From positions 1 through 36,599 of the forward strand of contig JAIRBC010000035.1 of the NCBI GenBank assembly GCA_022008415.1: DNA of 36,599 bases, given 5' to 3'. Position 1 is the stretch's first letter. Every line of letters begins with the position of its first letter. Source of the DNA: Cerina litoralis (lineage in GTDB: Bacteria; Bacteroidota; Bacteroidia; Flavobacteriales; Flavobacteriaceae). Under the pieces are notes generated by a model. That model was not told where the DNA came from. It made no database searches and worked only from the letters and a program-made list of their open reading frames with translations. Positions 8,164 through 15,282 of the stretch are shown one piece after another. Made by a program: the position numbers and the translations under genes.

Positions 8164-9627
8164 ATGGATCCCAATAATCAAGACAAAAAGAACAACCATA
8201 CCCTAACGCTTTCAAAAATCGAAATGAGGGATTATGGTTATCGGGTGGTCGACACCATTGTTGAACATTTTGACACATTGCAGACAAAGGACCCGGTCAC
8301 CTCGGCCACCAGATCGGAGATGGACGAGCTCTTGCAAGAAAGCGTTCCGGAAGAAGGCACAAAAGCAGATGAAGTTCTAGATTTTGTTGTCCAAAACGTA
8401 TTGAAAAACAATGACATACTCTCCCACCCCAAATCCTTTGCGTTTGTTCCGGGCCCCAGTAATTATATAAGTGTAATGGCCGATGCACTGGCCACCGGAT
8501 TCAATATTTTCTCAGGTGGATGGTCCCCGTCCCCAGCTGCATCCGAACTGGAAATAGTGACCATTAATTGGCTCCTTAAACTTTTTAATTTTCCAGTTAA
8601 AAAAGGGGGTGGTATATTTACCAGTGGTGGATCTATGGCAAACCTGACCGCCTTGATAACCGCGAGGAACTATAAATGTGGCGATGATTTTTCTAAAGCC
8701 ATCATCTATTTGTCCGACCAAGCCCACTCTTCCAACATCAAGGCCATCCGGATAAGTGGTTTTAAAAAGGAGCAGATCCGGATTATCCCGACGGACATGG
8801 AGTTTAAAATTTCGCTGAACAAACTTAGGAATGCCATCGCCAAAGACCGTCTGGAAGGGTGGATGCCCTTCTGTATCATTGCGTCTGCGGGCACTACGAA
8901 TACAGGAACCGTAGATCCACTAGAGGACATGGGCAAGATCTGTAAAACTGAAAATCTATGGTTTCATATAGATGGTGCTTATGGCGCACCAGCAATACTG
9001 ACCAAAAAGGGGAAACACATATTAAAAGGTATCCGGCTGGCGGATTCGTTGACTATCGATCCCCATAAATGGTTGTTTCAACCTTATGAAATAGGATGTC
9101 TACTGGTTAAGAATCACAAATGGTTAAAAACTTCATTCCAACAAAACCCCGAATATTTAAGAGACATAGAGGGCAACGAGTCGGAAATTAATTTCTATGA
9201 CCACGGCATGCAATTAACCCGTCGTTTCAGGGCGCTAAAATTCTACATGTCCGTAAAAACCTTTGGGTTGGGTTGTTTTCGGACCGCTATAGAATACAAT
9301 ATCGATTTGGCGGAGAAAACAGAGGAACTGCTAAGGAAGAGCCCCTTCTGGGAGGTAGTGTCGCCTGCATCCCTGGCCGTGTTGAATTTTAGATATAGCC
9401 CTATCGACTTGCGCTTGTCCGAAGAACGGTTGGACTTTATAAATCGCGGGGTAGCGAAAAAAATCACATCGGCCAGGAAGGCGATATTGGCCACTACCGT
9501 ATTACAGGAAAAAGTGGTTTTAAGGATGTGCCTGATAAATCCGAGAACAACAATGGAGGATATAGGGAGCACGCTAAAATTATGTCAGGATTTTGCCGAT
9601 GAAATCCGAAATTCCACGGGACAATAA
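8164..9627 (+). CDS. PLP-dependent aromatic-L-amino-acid / tyrosine decarboxylase-like enzyme (group II)
   Basis: Group II pyridoxal-phosphate decarboxylase, which would release CO2 from an aromatic or related amino acid to give an amine. Visible motifs: PSNYISVMADALATGFNIFSG near residues 98-118, GGGIFTSGGSMANLTAL (148-164, phosphate-binding turn), DQAHSS with H188 (ring stacking), HIDGAYG with D270 (pyridine nitrogen), and TIDPHKWLF with the Schiff-base lysine K302. The length of 487 residues is typical. Substrate choice among Trp, Tyr, DOPA, Phe and others cannot be read safely. It lies 110 bases after folE with its own promoter. An ATG at 8160 is out of frame; 8164 starts the long frame. 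Confidence 0.9.
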   Translation: MDPNNQDKKNNHTLTLSKIEMRDYGYRVVDTIVEHFDTLQTKDPVTSATRSEMDELLQESVPEEGTKADEVLDFVVQNVLKNNDILSHPKSFAFVPGPSNYISVMADALATGFNIFSGGWSPSPAASELEIVTINWLLKLFNFPVKKGGGIFTSGGSMANLTALITARNYKCGDDFSKAIIYLSDQAHSSNIKAIRISGFKKEQIRIIPTDMEFKISLNKLRNAIAKDRLEGWMPFCIIASAGTTNTGTVDPLEDMGKICKTENLWFHIDGAYGAPAILTKKGKHILKGIRLADSLTIDPHKWLFQPYEIGCLLVKNHKWLKTSFQQNPEYLRDIEGNESEINFYDHGMQLTRRFRALKFYMSVKTFGLGCFRTAIEYNIDLAEKTEELLRKSPFWEVVSPASLAVLNFRYSPIDLRLSEERLDFINRGVAKKITSARKAILATTVLQEKVVLRMCLINPRTTMEDIGSTLKLCQDFADEIRNSTGQ

Positions 9628-9715
9628 TTCTCCGCATGCATACCATTTCCTATTTTCTATAGGGAACTGGTTTAACCTTTTTTAACGAGTTCAGTACAGC
9701 TTAACAGAGAAAGAA

Positions 9716-10732
9716 ATGATTTTTATAGAAAATGAAGGCAATACCAATCCGCGTTTAAATCTTGCTTTGGAGGAATATGCCCTTAGAAACTTTGATCCCG
9801 CCGATGATTATTTGTTGTTCTATATCAACGAACCGTCTATCATAATTGGCCGAAATCAAAACACATTGGAAGAGATCAATCACCAATACGTGGAAGAAAA
9901 CAACATTCATGTGGTGCGAAGGGTTTCGGGCGGGGGCGCGGTTTATCACGATTACGGCAACCTCAATTTCAGCTTTATCACCAACCACGATGGTAAAAGT
10001 CTGAACAACTTCAAGAAATTTACGGCTCCGGTAATCAAAGTATTGCAGTATTTAGGGCTCAATGCCGAACTCAAGGGCAGAAACGATATACAGGTAGACG
10101 AAAGAAAGATTTCGGGTACCGCACAGTTTTCTACCGGAAAAAGAATGGTAAGCCATGGCACTTTACTATTCGACACGGATTTGGGGCAAGTAGTAAATGC
10201 GCTCAACGTAAAAATGGGCAAGATCGAGTCTAAAGGCCACAAATCCGTACGCAGCCGGGTAGCCAATATCTCGGAATATTTAAAACGGACCATAAATATC
10301 GAAGAATTCCGCCAGTTGCTGTTGGAAGGGCTTTACCAAGAGAGCGAACCCTTTAAAAGCTATCAACTAACCCCAGAGGAATGGCGGGGCGTACACCTTC
10401 TTAAGGAAGAAAAATACGATACTTGGGACTGGAACTATGGCCGTTCGCCAAAATTTAACGTACAGCGAACCAAGCGTTTCCCCGTGGGAGAATTAGATTT
10501 GAGGATTTTAGTTGAAAAGGGACTTATTACGGACTTTAAAATCTACGGGGATTTTTTCGGGAAAGAACCCCTGGAAAGTTTGGAAAACCTGTTTATGGGA
10601 TCCCGTTACGAAAGAGAGGACATTTCTGCCTTGCTTACAAACATCGAGATCAAAGAATATTTCGGCGACCTCCCGAAAAAAGATTTTGTTGAATTGATCT
10701 ACGGTCCGGACGAAGAAAATACGGGGCCTTAA
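9716..10732 (+). CDS. lplA: Lipoate-protein ligase A
   Basis: Attaches free lipoate, through lipoyl-AMP, to lysines of E2 and GcvH lipoyl domains. The biotin/lipoate ligase fold is marked by RRVSGGGAVYHD (residues 68-79, lipoyl-AMP binding), RNDIQVDERKISGTAQ with the catalytic lysine K131, and SHGTLLFDTDL. The C-terminal ~100 residues match the accessory domain needed for the adenylation step, so both half-reactions are plausible. The length of 338 residues is normal. It is flanked by azurin and cupin - RIC genes. Lipoyl groups are known targets of reactive nitrogen species, so a repair role here is possible but inferred. Confidence 0.94.
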   Translation: MIFIENEGNTNPRLNLALEEYALRNFDPADDYLLFYINEPSIIIGRNQNTLEEINHQYVEENNIHVVRRVSGGGAVYHDYGNLNFSFITNHDGKSLNNFKKFTAPVIKVLQYLGLNAELKGRNDIQVDERKISGTAQFSTGKRMVSHGTLLFDTDLGQVVNALNVKMGKIESKGHKSVRSRVANISEYLKRTINIEEFRQLLLEGLYQESEPFKSYQLTPEEWRGVHLLKEEKYDTWDWNYGRSPKFNVQRTKRFPVGELDLRILVEKGLITDFKIYGDFFGKEPLESLENLFMGSRYEREDISALLTNIEIKEYFGDLPKKDFVELIYGPDEENTGP

Positions 10733-10840
10733 ATCTACACAGCTAGATTCTTGGACAATACACCTACCGGCACTCCCTTTATGCGATGAACCGTTCAGAA
10801 AAAAGATTGCGTTCCTCCAACAGATTTCTTTAAATTTTAT

Positions 10841-10860
10841 TTCGGACAATTTTGTCCTAA
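10841..10860. promoter_or_regulatory. 20-bp palindromic operator, copy 1 (azurin promoter)
   Basis: TTCGGACAATTTTGTCCTAA is a 9-2-9 inverted repeat with one mismatched pair. It shares the consensus TTCGGACAAnnTTGTCCGAA with the site at 12681. Its right arm supplies the TTTG of the -33 element of the azurin promoter, so a bound repressor would block RNA polymerase. No regulator gene for it was seen in the window. Confidence 0.7.
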
Positions 10861-10881
10861 TTTAATTATTGTTTACCTTTG
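10851..10881 (+). promoter_or_regulatory. Housekeeping-type promoter of azurin
   Basis: TTTG at 10851-10854, then 19 bases, then TACCTTTG at 10874-10881, matching the Bacteroidota primary promoter. The expected transcript start is about 70 bases before the ATG at 10961. The -33 box lies inside the palindromic operator. Confidence 0.65.
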
Positions 10882-10960
10882 GGCACCATTTAAATGAGCA
10901 TAACCAGTAGCTCGTTATCTGTTAATAAACTGATTTACCAATAGATAAATAAACGTTATC

Positions 10961-11431
10961 ATGAAAACATTAAAACTTATCTCCAAAGGCGCACTAGAAA
11001 TTTTAACCGTGTTTCTCTTATTTATATCGGCAGGTGCGTTTGCCCAGTCTGCTAAGATAATCGAGATGAAAGGAACCGACCAACTGCGATTTTCTATCGA
11101 AAATATTGAAGCGGCCCCCGGACAAAAGATAACGGTAAAGCTCACCAATGACTCCAAATTTCCTGCCGCCGCCATGTCCCACAATTTTGTGCTGCTAAAA
11201 CAATCCGCCGATGCAAAAGCAGTGGACGAAGCATCCGTCACGCATCGCGAGAACGACTATATTGCTCCCGAAATGAAGGATAAAATCATTGCCCACACGG
11301 GTTTGGCGGCCGGAGGCCAAACGGTCCAAGTAACCTTTAACGCCCCAAAAAAACCTGGTAAATACACCTACATCTGTACTTTTCCGGGACATTATAATGC
11401 GGGTATGAAGGGCACCCTTACCGTTAAATAA
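10961..11431 (+). CDS. azu: Azurin, type 1 blue copper protein
   Basis: Periplasmic single-electron carrier. The signal peptide runs to about residue 28 (GAFA-Q). The cupredoxin fold carries the complete type 1 copper set: H74 (MSHNFV), then C139, H144 and M149 in the loop YICTFPGHYNAGMKG. The MSHNFVLL and FPGHY..GMKGTL motifs are azurin-like, not plastocyanin- or amicyanin-like. Azurins can donate electrons to nitrite reductase or peroxidases. Neither a nitrite reductase nor a terminal oxidase lies nearby, but a di-haem cytochrome c is 12 kb away. It is headed by an operator-overlapped promoter and followed after ~140 bases by cupin 1 and RIC 1, likely in one regulatory unit. Confidence 0.95.
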   Translation: MKTLKLISKGALEILTVFLLFISAGAFAQSAKIIEMKGTDQLRFSIENIEAAPGQKITVKLTNDSKFPAAAMSHNFVLLKQSADAKAVDEASVTHRENDYIAPEMKDKIIAHTGLAAGGQTVQVTFNAPKKPGKYTYICTFPGHYNAGMKGTLTVK

Positions 11432-11572
11432 CACTGCGTTCCCCTAGCCTTGCATCTGCGGTACGCTGGTTCCCGAACTTTCGTGCTCAGATGCCCTACG
11501 GAAAGGATAAGCGCAAAATAGGGTCCGTAATAATAGTCGGGCAACCAAAAAGACAACACAAAAATTAAGATC

Positions 11573-11866
11573 ATGGAAGTATTGAACAAGCCCGAACTCA
11601 CCCATTTAAATCTGGGCGAATCATTTAAAACCTTACAAATTACAGGTTCGGCCGGAATGGTCATGCCCACACACCACAGTACCAAGGAAGCCGTTATCGT
11701 AGTGCAGAAAGGCAAGGCCCTGTTGCAGATGCCTAAAACCGATCACGTACTATATGCAGGTTCCACATTTATTATACCGGCCGGTGTGGAACACAAACTG
11801 GACCTCCTTGAGGATTTCAAGGCCATAGCCATAATGGCCGTTGATTCGGAACTCAATTTTAAATAA
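11573..11866 (+). CDS. Small single-domain cupin, copy 1 (metal ligands present)
   Basis: A 97-residue single cupin barrel. Motif 1 is reduced but has H34, H35 and E39 (PTHHSTKEAVIVVQKG). Motif 2 provides H74 (STFIIPAGVEHKL), so a 3-His/1-Glu metal site is possible. No fused DNA-binding domain exists and no specific reaction can be named. It lies 8 bases before RIC 1, an arrangement repeated by the second cupin - RIC pair, so the two products probably work together. The ATG at 11573 gives a protein that aligns from its start with copy 2 after the latter's N-terminal extension. Confidence 0.85.
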   Translation: MEVLNKPELTHLNLGESFKTLQITGSAGMVMPTHHSTKEAVIVVQKGKALLQMPKTDHVLYAGSTFIIPAGVEHKLDLLEDFKAIAIMAVDSELNFK

Positions 11867-11874
11867 AAGACGTC

Positions 11875-12606
11875 ATGGAAAAAACAATAGAAAGAACGAT
11901 CGGCCAAATTGTTGCCGACGATTATAGAAGTGCAGCGGTTTTTGAAAAATTCGGAATCGACTTTTGTTGTAACGGCAACCGCAGCATAGAAGCCGCTTGT
12001 GAACAAAAAGAAGTGAAGGTAGGAGAACTTAAAAAGGCATTGGAAACGGCATTGACCGAAACTACCAATGCTACAACGGATTATAATTCATGGCCACTGG
12101 ACCTATTGGCAGACTATATCGAAAAAAAACACCACCGTTACGTAGAAGCAAAAATTCCTGTATTAAAGCAATATCTGGATAAAATAGTAAAGGTGCACGG
12201 TGCACAACACCCAGAGCTACAAAAGATAAACGAACTGTTTATGGCAAGCGCCGGCGAATTTACCATGCACATGAAAAAGGAGGAATTGATGCTGTTTCCA
12301 TTTATCCGAAAAATGGTAAGGGCCCAAAACAACGACGAGCCCCTGGACGCTCCCCGCTTCGGAACGGTTAAAAACCCCATCCAGACCATGATGCACGAGC
12401 ACGACAACGAAGGGGAAAACTTCCGGCAGATCGAAGCTTTGAGCAACAACTACACCCCTCCCACAGATGGTTGCAATACCTACAAGGTTACATTTGCACT
12501 TCTCAAAGAGTTTCAGGACGACCTACATATACACATCCACCTGGAGAATAACATCCTCTTCCCCAAGGCGGAAGAGCTGGAAAAGCAACTGGAAAGTTCC
12601 AAATAG
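11875..12606 (+). CDS. ric: RIC-family iron-sulfur cluster repair di-iron protein, copy 1 (YtfE/ScdA-like)
   Basis: Cytoplasmic di-iron protein that helps repair Fe-S clusters damaged by NO or oxidants. The N-terminal ScdA_N domain (~1-60) has the invariant IGQIVADDYRSAAVFEKFGIDFCCNG with C31-C32. The following hemerythrin-like domain has a full set of candidate ligands: H86 (KKHHRY), H132 and E136 (MHMKKEE, the H-x3-E pair), H174/H176 (MHEHDNEG), H220 and E224 (HIHIHLENN). The length of 243 residues is typical. It is translated just after cupin 1 (8-base gap), probably downstream of azurin. A second, divergent copy follows at 13155. Confidence 0.95.
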   Translation: MEKTIERTIGQIVADDYRSAAVFEKFGIDFCCNGNRSIEAACEQKEVKVGELKKALETALTETTNATTDYNSWPLDLLADYIEKKHHRYVEAKIPVLKQYLDKIVKVHGAQHPELQKINELFMASAGEFTMHMKKEELMLFPFIRKMVRAQNNDEPLDAPRFGTVKNPIQTMMHEHDNEGENFRQIEALSNNYTPPTDGCNTYKVTFALLKEFQDDLHIHIHLENNILFPKAEELEKQLESSK

Positions 12607-12680
12607 TACCGCGTTTAATATAAAAACCCCATTTTTAAATGCTGTAGTGGCCAGTAGGGCATCTTTGCATCAATGTTTAA

Positions 12681-12700
12681 TTCGGATAACGTTGTCCGAA
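12681..12700. promoter_or_regulatory. 20-bp palindromic operator, copy 2 (cupin 2 - RIC 2 promoter)
   Basis: TTCGGATAACGTTGTCCGAA is a 9-2-9 inverted repeat. The symmetry extends five bases further on each side (TTTAA...TTAAA, 12676-12705) with a single mismatched pair overall. It is the same consensus as at 10841. The right arm TTG lies 19 bases before the -7 box, so it overlaps the promoter exactly as at the azurin gene. Confidence 0.75.
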
Positions 12701-12721
12701 TTAAATAAATTCGTAACTTTA
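12692..12721 (+). promoter_or_regulatory. Promoter of the cupin 2 - RIC 2 operon
   Basis: TTG at 12692-12694, then 19 bases, then TAACTTTA at 12714-12721, one base off the TAnnTTTG consensus. The predicted start site is roughly 90 bases upstream of the ATG at 12817. Confidence 0.55.
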
Positions 12722-12816
12722 CGTAGTTAGGAAGGGTTAAACCGCGACATTGATACGATGTAGGTTTGCAAGTGATTCATTATAAATAGGGATTGCGGTC
12801 CTTTTTTTATATTACC

Positions 12817-13149
12817 ATGGAGACATTTAGGAAAAGTACATTAATTTCTGGAACAACAAGGACAAGGAAAGCCCCACAACTCAAGATTTTGGATATGGGA
12901 GATTCGTTCCAAACGCTTCAAATGAATGGGCAAGCGGGAATGGTCATCCCATTTCAACGCAGTACCGAGGAGGCAGCGATTGCGGTTCTGGAAGGGTTGG
13001 CGCTATTGCAATTGCCGGATACCGATCATTTTTTAAAGAAAGGCTCTACATTTATAGTTCCCGCCGGTATTCCGCACAGCCTAAATATTATCGAGGATTT
13101 CAAGGCAATCGCCGTGATGAACGTGGATTCGGAAATCCAGTTCCAATAA
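12817..13149 (+). CDS. Small cupin, copy 2 (metal ligands lost)
   Basis: A cupin paralogue of the gene at 11573, alignable over the whole domain (SFQTLQMNGQAGMVIP, STEEAAIAVLEG, DTDHFLKKGSTFIVPAG). It has an N-terminal extension of roughly 16 basic residues. The ATG at 12817 is preferred to a TTG at 12793. The two histidines of motif 1 in copy 1 are here Q47 and R48, while E52 and H87 remain, so a normal metal site is unlikely. It could be a ligand-binding or scaffolding variant. It sits 5 bases before RIC 2 behind its own operator-controlled promoter. Confidence 0.82.
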   Translation: METFRKSTLISGTTRTRKAPQLKILDMGDSFQTLQMNGQAGMVIPFQRSTEEAAIAVLEGLALLQLPDTDHFLKKGSTFIVPAGIPHSLNIIEDFKAIAVMNVDSEIQFQ

Positions 13150-13154
13150 TATAA

Positions 13155-13874
13155 ATGGAGCGGTCAATTGGTCAGATAGTAGCAGATGACTACAGGAGCG
13201 CGGCCGTATTTGATAGGTATGGCATCGACTTTTGTTGCAACGGGGATCAGAGCTTGGAAACGGCATGCCAACAAAAGCAGCTCGATATAGTGGAACTGCG
13301 AAAGTTGCTCCATACAACCTTATTGGGTCCAAAACCAAAACCGACGGATTTTAAATCGTGGCCGTTAGATCTGCTGATAAACTACATCGAGAAAAAGCAC
13401 CATAGATATACGGTAGAAAAGATTCCTGTTATCCATCGATACTTAAACGATATCTGTAGGGAATACGGGGCACAACATCCAGAACTAAACCAAATATTCG
13501 AAATTTTTATCACTAGTTCCGTGGAACTCAGGGTGCAGATGGAAATGGAAGAACTGGTCCTATTTCCCTTCATCCAGAAAATGCTCACGGCCAAATACAA
13601 TAGCAAAACATTACACATACCCCATTTTGCCCCGATCAATATCCATGTGTTGGCCCTGGCCCACAATCACCGTATCGAAGGGAAGCGATTGCGGAAAATA
13701 GAGGCATTGAGCCACAATTACACCCCGCCCGAAGATTCCTCAAAAGCGTATAAGAAAACCTTTGTCCTGCTCCGGGAATTTTATAAAGACCTGCAATTTC
13801 ATATCCACCTAGAAAACAATATCTTGTTCCCAAAGTCGACGCTACTGGAAAAAGAATTTAGAACCAGCGTTTAG
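13155..13874 (+). CDS. RIC-family protein, copy 2 (divergent, one di-iron ligand replaced)
   Basis: A paralogue of the gene at 11875 with the same ScdA_N start (MERSIGQIVADDYRSAAVFD, C27-C28) and hemerythrin-like domain. Most candidate ligands remain: H82/H83, E132, H170/H172, H216 and E220. The His of the H-x3-E pair is Gln (Q128 in VQMEMEE, where copy 1 has MHMKKEE). The di-iron site is therefore probably weakened or altered. The frame is intact and the motifs around it are well kept, so this is not a dead gene. It may be a regulator, a one-iron variant or a partner of copy 1. It is coupled to cupin 2, which also lost metal ligands. Confidence 0.9.
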   Translation: MERSIGQIVADDYRSAAVFDRYGIDFCCNGDQSLETACQQKQLDIVELRKLLHTTLLGPKPKPTDFKSWPLDLLINYIEKKHHRYTVEKIPVIHRYLNDICREYGAQHPELNQIFEIFITSSVELRVQMEMEELVLFPFIQKMLTAKYNSKTLHIPHFAPINIHVLALAHNHRIEGKRLRKIEALSHNYTPPEDSSKAYKKTFVLLREFYKDLQFHIHLENNILFPKSTLLEKEFRTSV

Positions 13875-14055
13875 GACCATCCGGGTTCCCCGCGAGTAAA
13901 TATCCCGATACCCACTTTCCCTTTTTAGTGCCATTTGCAATTCTTTAGTTTGAATCTTCGCAAAATCAACGAAAACCCTGATATTATATCATCCTGTTCG
14001 ATTTTTATGATCTGCCTAGGAATATGCCCCTGAAAAAATTACTCGAAATAAACTT

Positions 14056-14083
14056 GTAACCTTTCCCTTGCCTGTGTACTCTA
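14056..14083 (+). promoter_or_regulatory. Candidate ECF promoter of the DUF4142 gene
   Basis: TTGTAACC, 18 bases, TCTA, ending 35 bases before the ATG at 14119. It has the two-block motif of the sigma-gene promoters but lacks the mirrored left arm seen there. Confidence 0.55.
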
Positions 14084-14118
14084 TTATTGAAAAGCAACAT
14101 TATTAAAAATTAAACATC

Positions 14119-14655
14119 ATGAACGTATTAAAGAGTACATCAGCGGCCCTCCTTTTCACAGCGGCCTTAATCTCAATGCCTTCCATGGCACAGAGTTCCA
14201 ACACTCCCCAACTTACCGATCCCGAAATTGCATCCGTGGCCGTAACGGCCAACCAAATCGACGTTGATTATGGAAAGATTGCCTTGAAAAAAGCAAAAAA
14301 TGAGAAAGCCCGAAAATTTGCACAAACCATGATCGACGACCACACCGCAATAATTGATCAAGCGGTGGCGCTCGCAAATAAATTAGGAGTAACGCCCAAG
14401 GACAATGCCGTTACCCAAAGTCTGTTGGACGGGGCCAAAAAAACGACAAAGACCTTAAAAGGAAAAAAAGGAAAAGATTTTGACAAAGCATATATAGACA
14501 ACGAAGTGGGCTATCATGAAGCGGTAATTTCCACCGTTAAAAATGTCCTGATCCCAGAGACACAAAATGCCGAGCTAAAAGAATTGCTACAAAGTGCCGT
14601 GCCCCTCTTGGAACATCACCTGGAAATGGCAAAAACGGCGCAGTCAAATCTTTAA
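14119..14655 (+). CDS. Secreted DUF4142 (ferritin-like four-helix) protein
   Basis: Exported protein with a signal peptide (residues ~1-24, SMPSMA-Q) and a DUF4142 domain. That domain is a four-helix bundle with the typical start TDPEIASVAVTANQIDVDYGKIALKKAKNEKARKFAQTMIDDHTAI and end LLEHHLEMA. Histidines at the helix ends (DDHTA, GYHEA, LEHHLE) resemble those of the family, but metal binding is not established. It is probably controlled by the ECF promoter at 14056, which makes it a candidate envelope-stress effector. The next gene on the same strand, a cupredoxin, starts 125 bases later and may be read from the same promoter. Confidence 0.85.
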   Translation: MNVLKSTSAALLFTAALISMPSMAQSSNTPQLTDPEIASVAVTANQIDVDYGKIALKKAKNEKARKFAQTMIDDHTAIIDQAVALANKLGVTPKDNAVTQSLLDGAKKTTKTLKGKKGKDFDKAYIDNEVGYHEAVISTVKNVLIPETQNAELKELLQSAVPLLEHHLEMAKTAQSNL

Positions 14656-14780
14656 AGATAAACGCAACGAACCTGATTCTTCTTTCTGCGAAGTTCACTT
14701 AAAGAATTGAAAGAAATTTATATGGTTCCCTGAATGTTTCCAGATTTTAGAACGCTCAGAAATTTCAAAAAATTAAACGT

Positions 14781-15164
14781 ATGAATGCACGTGGAATACG
14801 GAAAGTTCTTCCGATATGGGCCGTAAGTCTATTGTTCCTCTCCTATGGCCCCAGCCTTGAGGACAAAATGGCAACGACCAAAACCTCCGGGGTTGAAATA
14901 GCGGTTGCACCGCCGGCAATAGATACCGTAATAATCAAGGGGATGGTTTTCATTCCCGGGGACCTGCACTTACACAAAGGGGACACCGTGATTTGGATAA
15001 ACAAAGATATAGTCCCGCATAATATCACCGATTTTCCCGATAGTAAATGGACCTCTGGAACTTTGGCCATGAACAGCTCCTGGAAAATGAAGGTAGACGA
15101 CACCTTTGATTACTATTGCAGTATTCATCCCACGATGAAGGGAAAAATAACCGTGGATCCCTAA
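14781..15164 (+). CDS. Plastocyanin/amicyanin-like cupredoxin
   Basis: A second type 1 copper protein, 127 residues. A hydrophobic N-terminus (residues ~8-22, VLPIWAVSLLFLSYG) acts as a signal or anchor. The ligands H80 (VPHNIT), C113, H116 and M119 (YYCSIHPTMKG) form a complete site. The short C-x2-H-x2-M loop is of amicyanin/pseudoazurin type, unlike the longer C-x4-H-x4-M loop of the azurin at 10961. It probably shuttles electrons in the periplasm. It ends at a strong terminator and follows the DUF4142 gene. Confidence 0.9.
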   Translation: MNARGIRKVLPIWAVSLLFLSYGPSLEDKMATTKTSGVEIAVAPPAIDTVIIKGMVFIPGDLHLHKGDTVIWINKDIVPHNITDFPDSKWTSGTLAMNSSWKMKVDDTFDYYCSIHPTMKGKITVDP

Positions 15165-15202
15165 AAGCAAAGGGATAGTGATGGATTCCTTTGATTTCCG
15201 AT

Positions 15203-15242
15203 ACGACCGTTTCGATCTTTAAATCGGAACGGTCGTTTTTTG
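15203..15242 (+). terminator. Rho-independent terminator after the cupredoxin gene
   Basis: The 14-bp arms are 15203-15216 (ACGACCGTTTCGAT) and 15223-15236 (ATCGGAACGGTCGT), with one T-G wobble and a 6-base loop. They run into a stretch of T. This closes the DUF4142 - cupredoxin unit and separates it from the beta-barrel gene at 15283. Confidence 0.88.
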
Positions 15243-15282
15243 GGACACATTTAGGCTAACAACAACTAAAAATTTAGAATCG

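Noticed and set aside
9672-9700. TTTAACC plus downstream TACA before lplA as an ECF promoter
   Set aside because: The first box lacks GTAAC and the second is not TCYA at the right distance.
11452-11494. GCATCTG ... CAGATGC between azurin and cupin 1 as a terminator
   Set aside because: 7-bp arms 29 bases apart and no T-run; operon continuity to cupin 1 is more likely.
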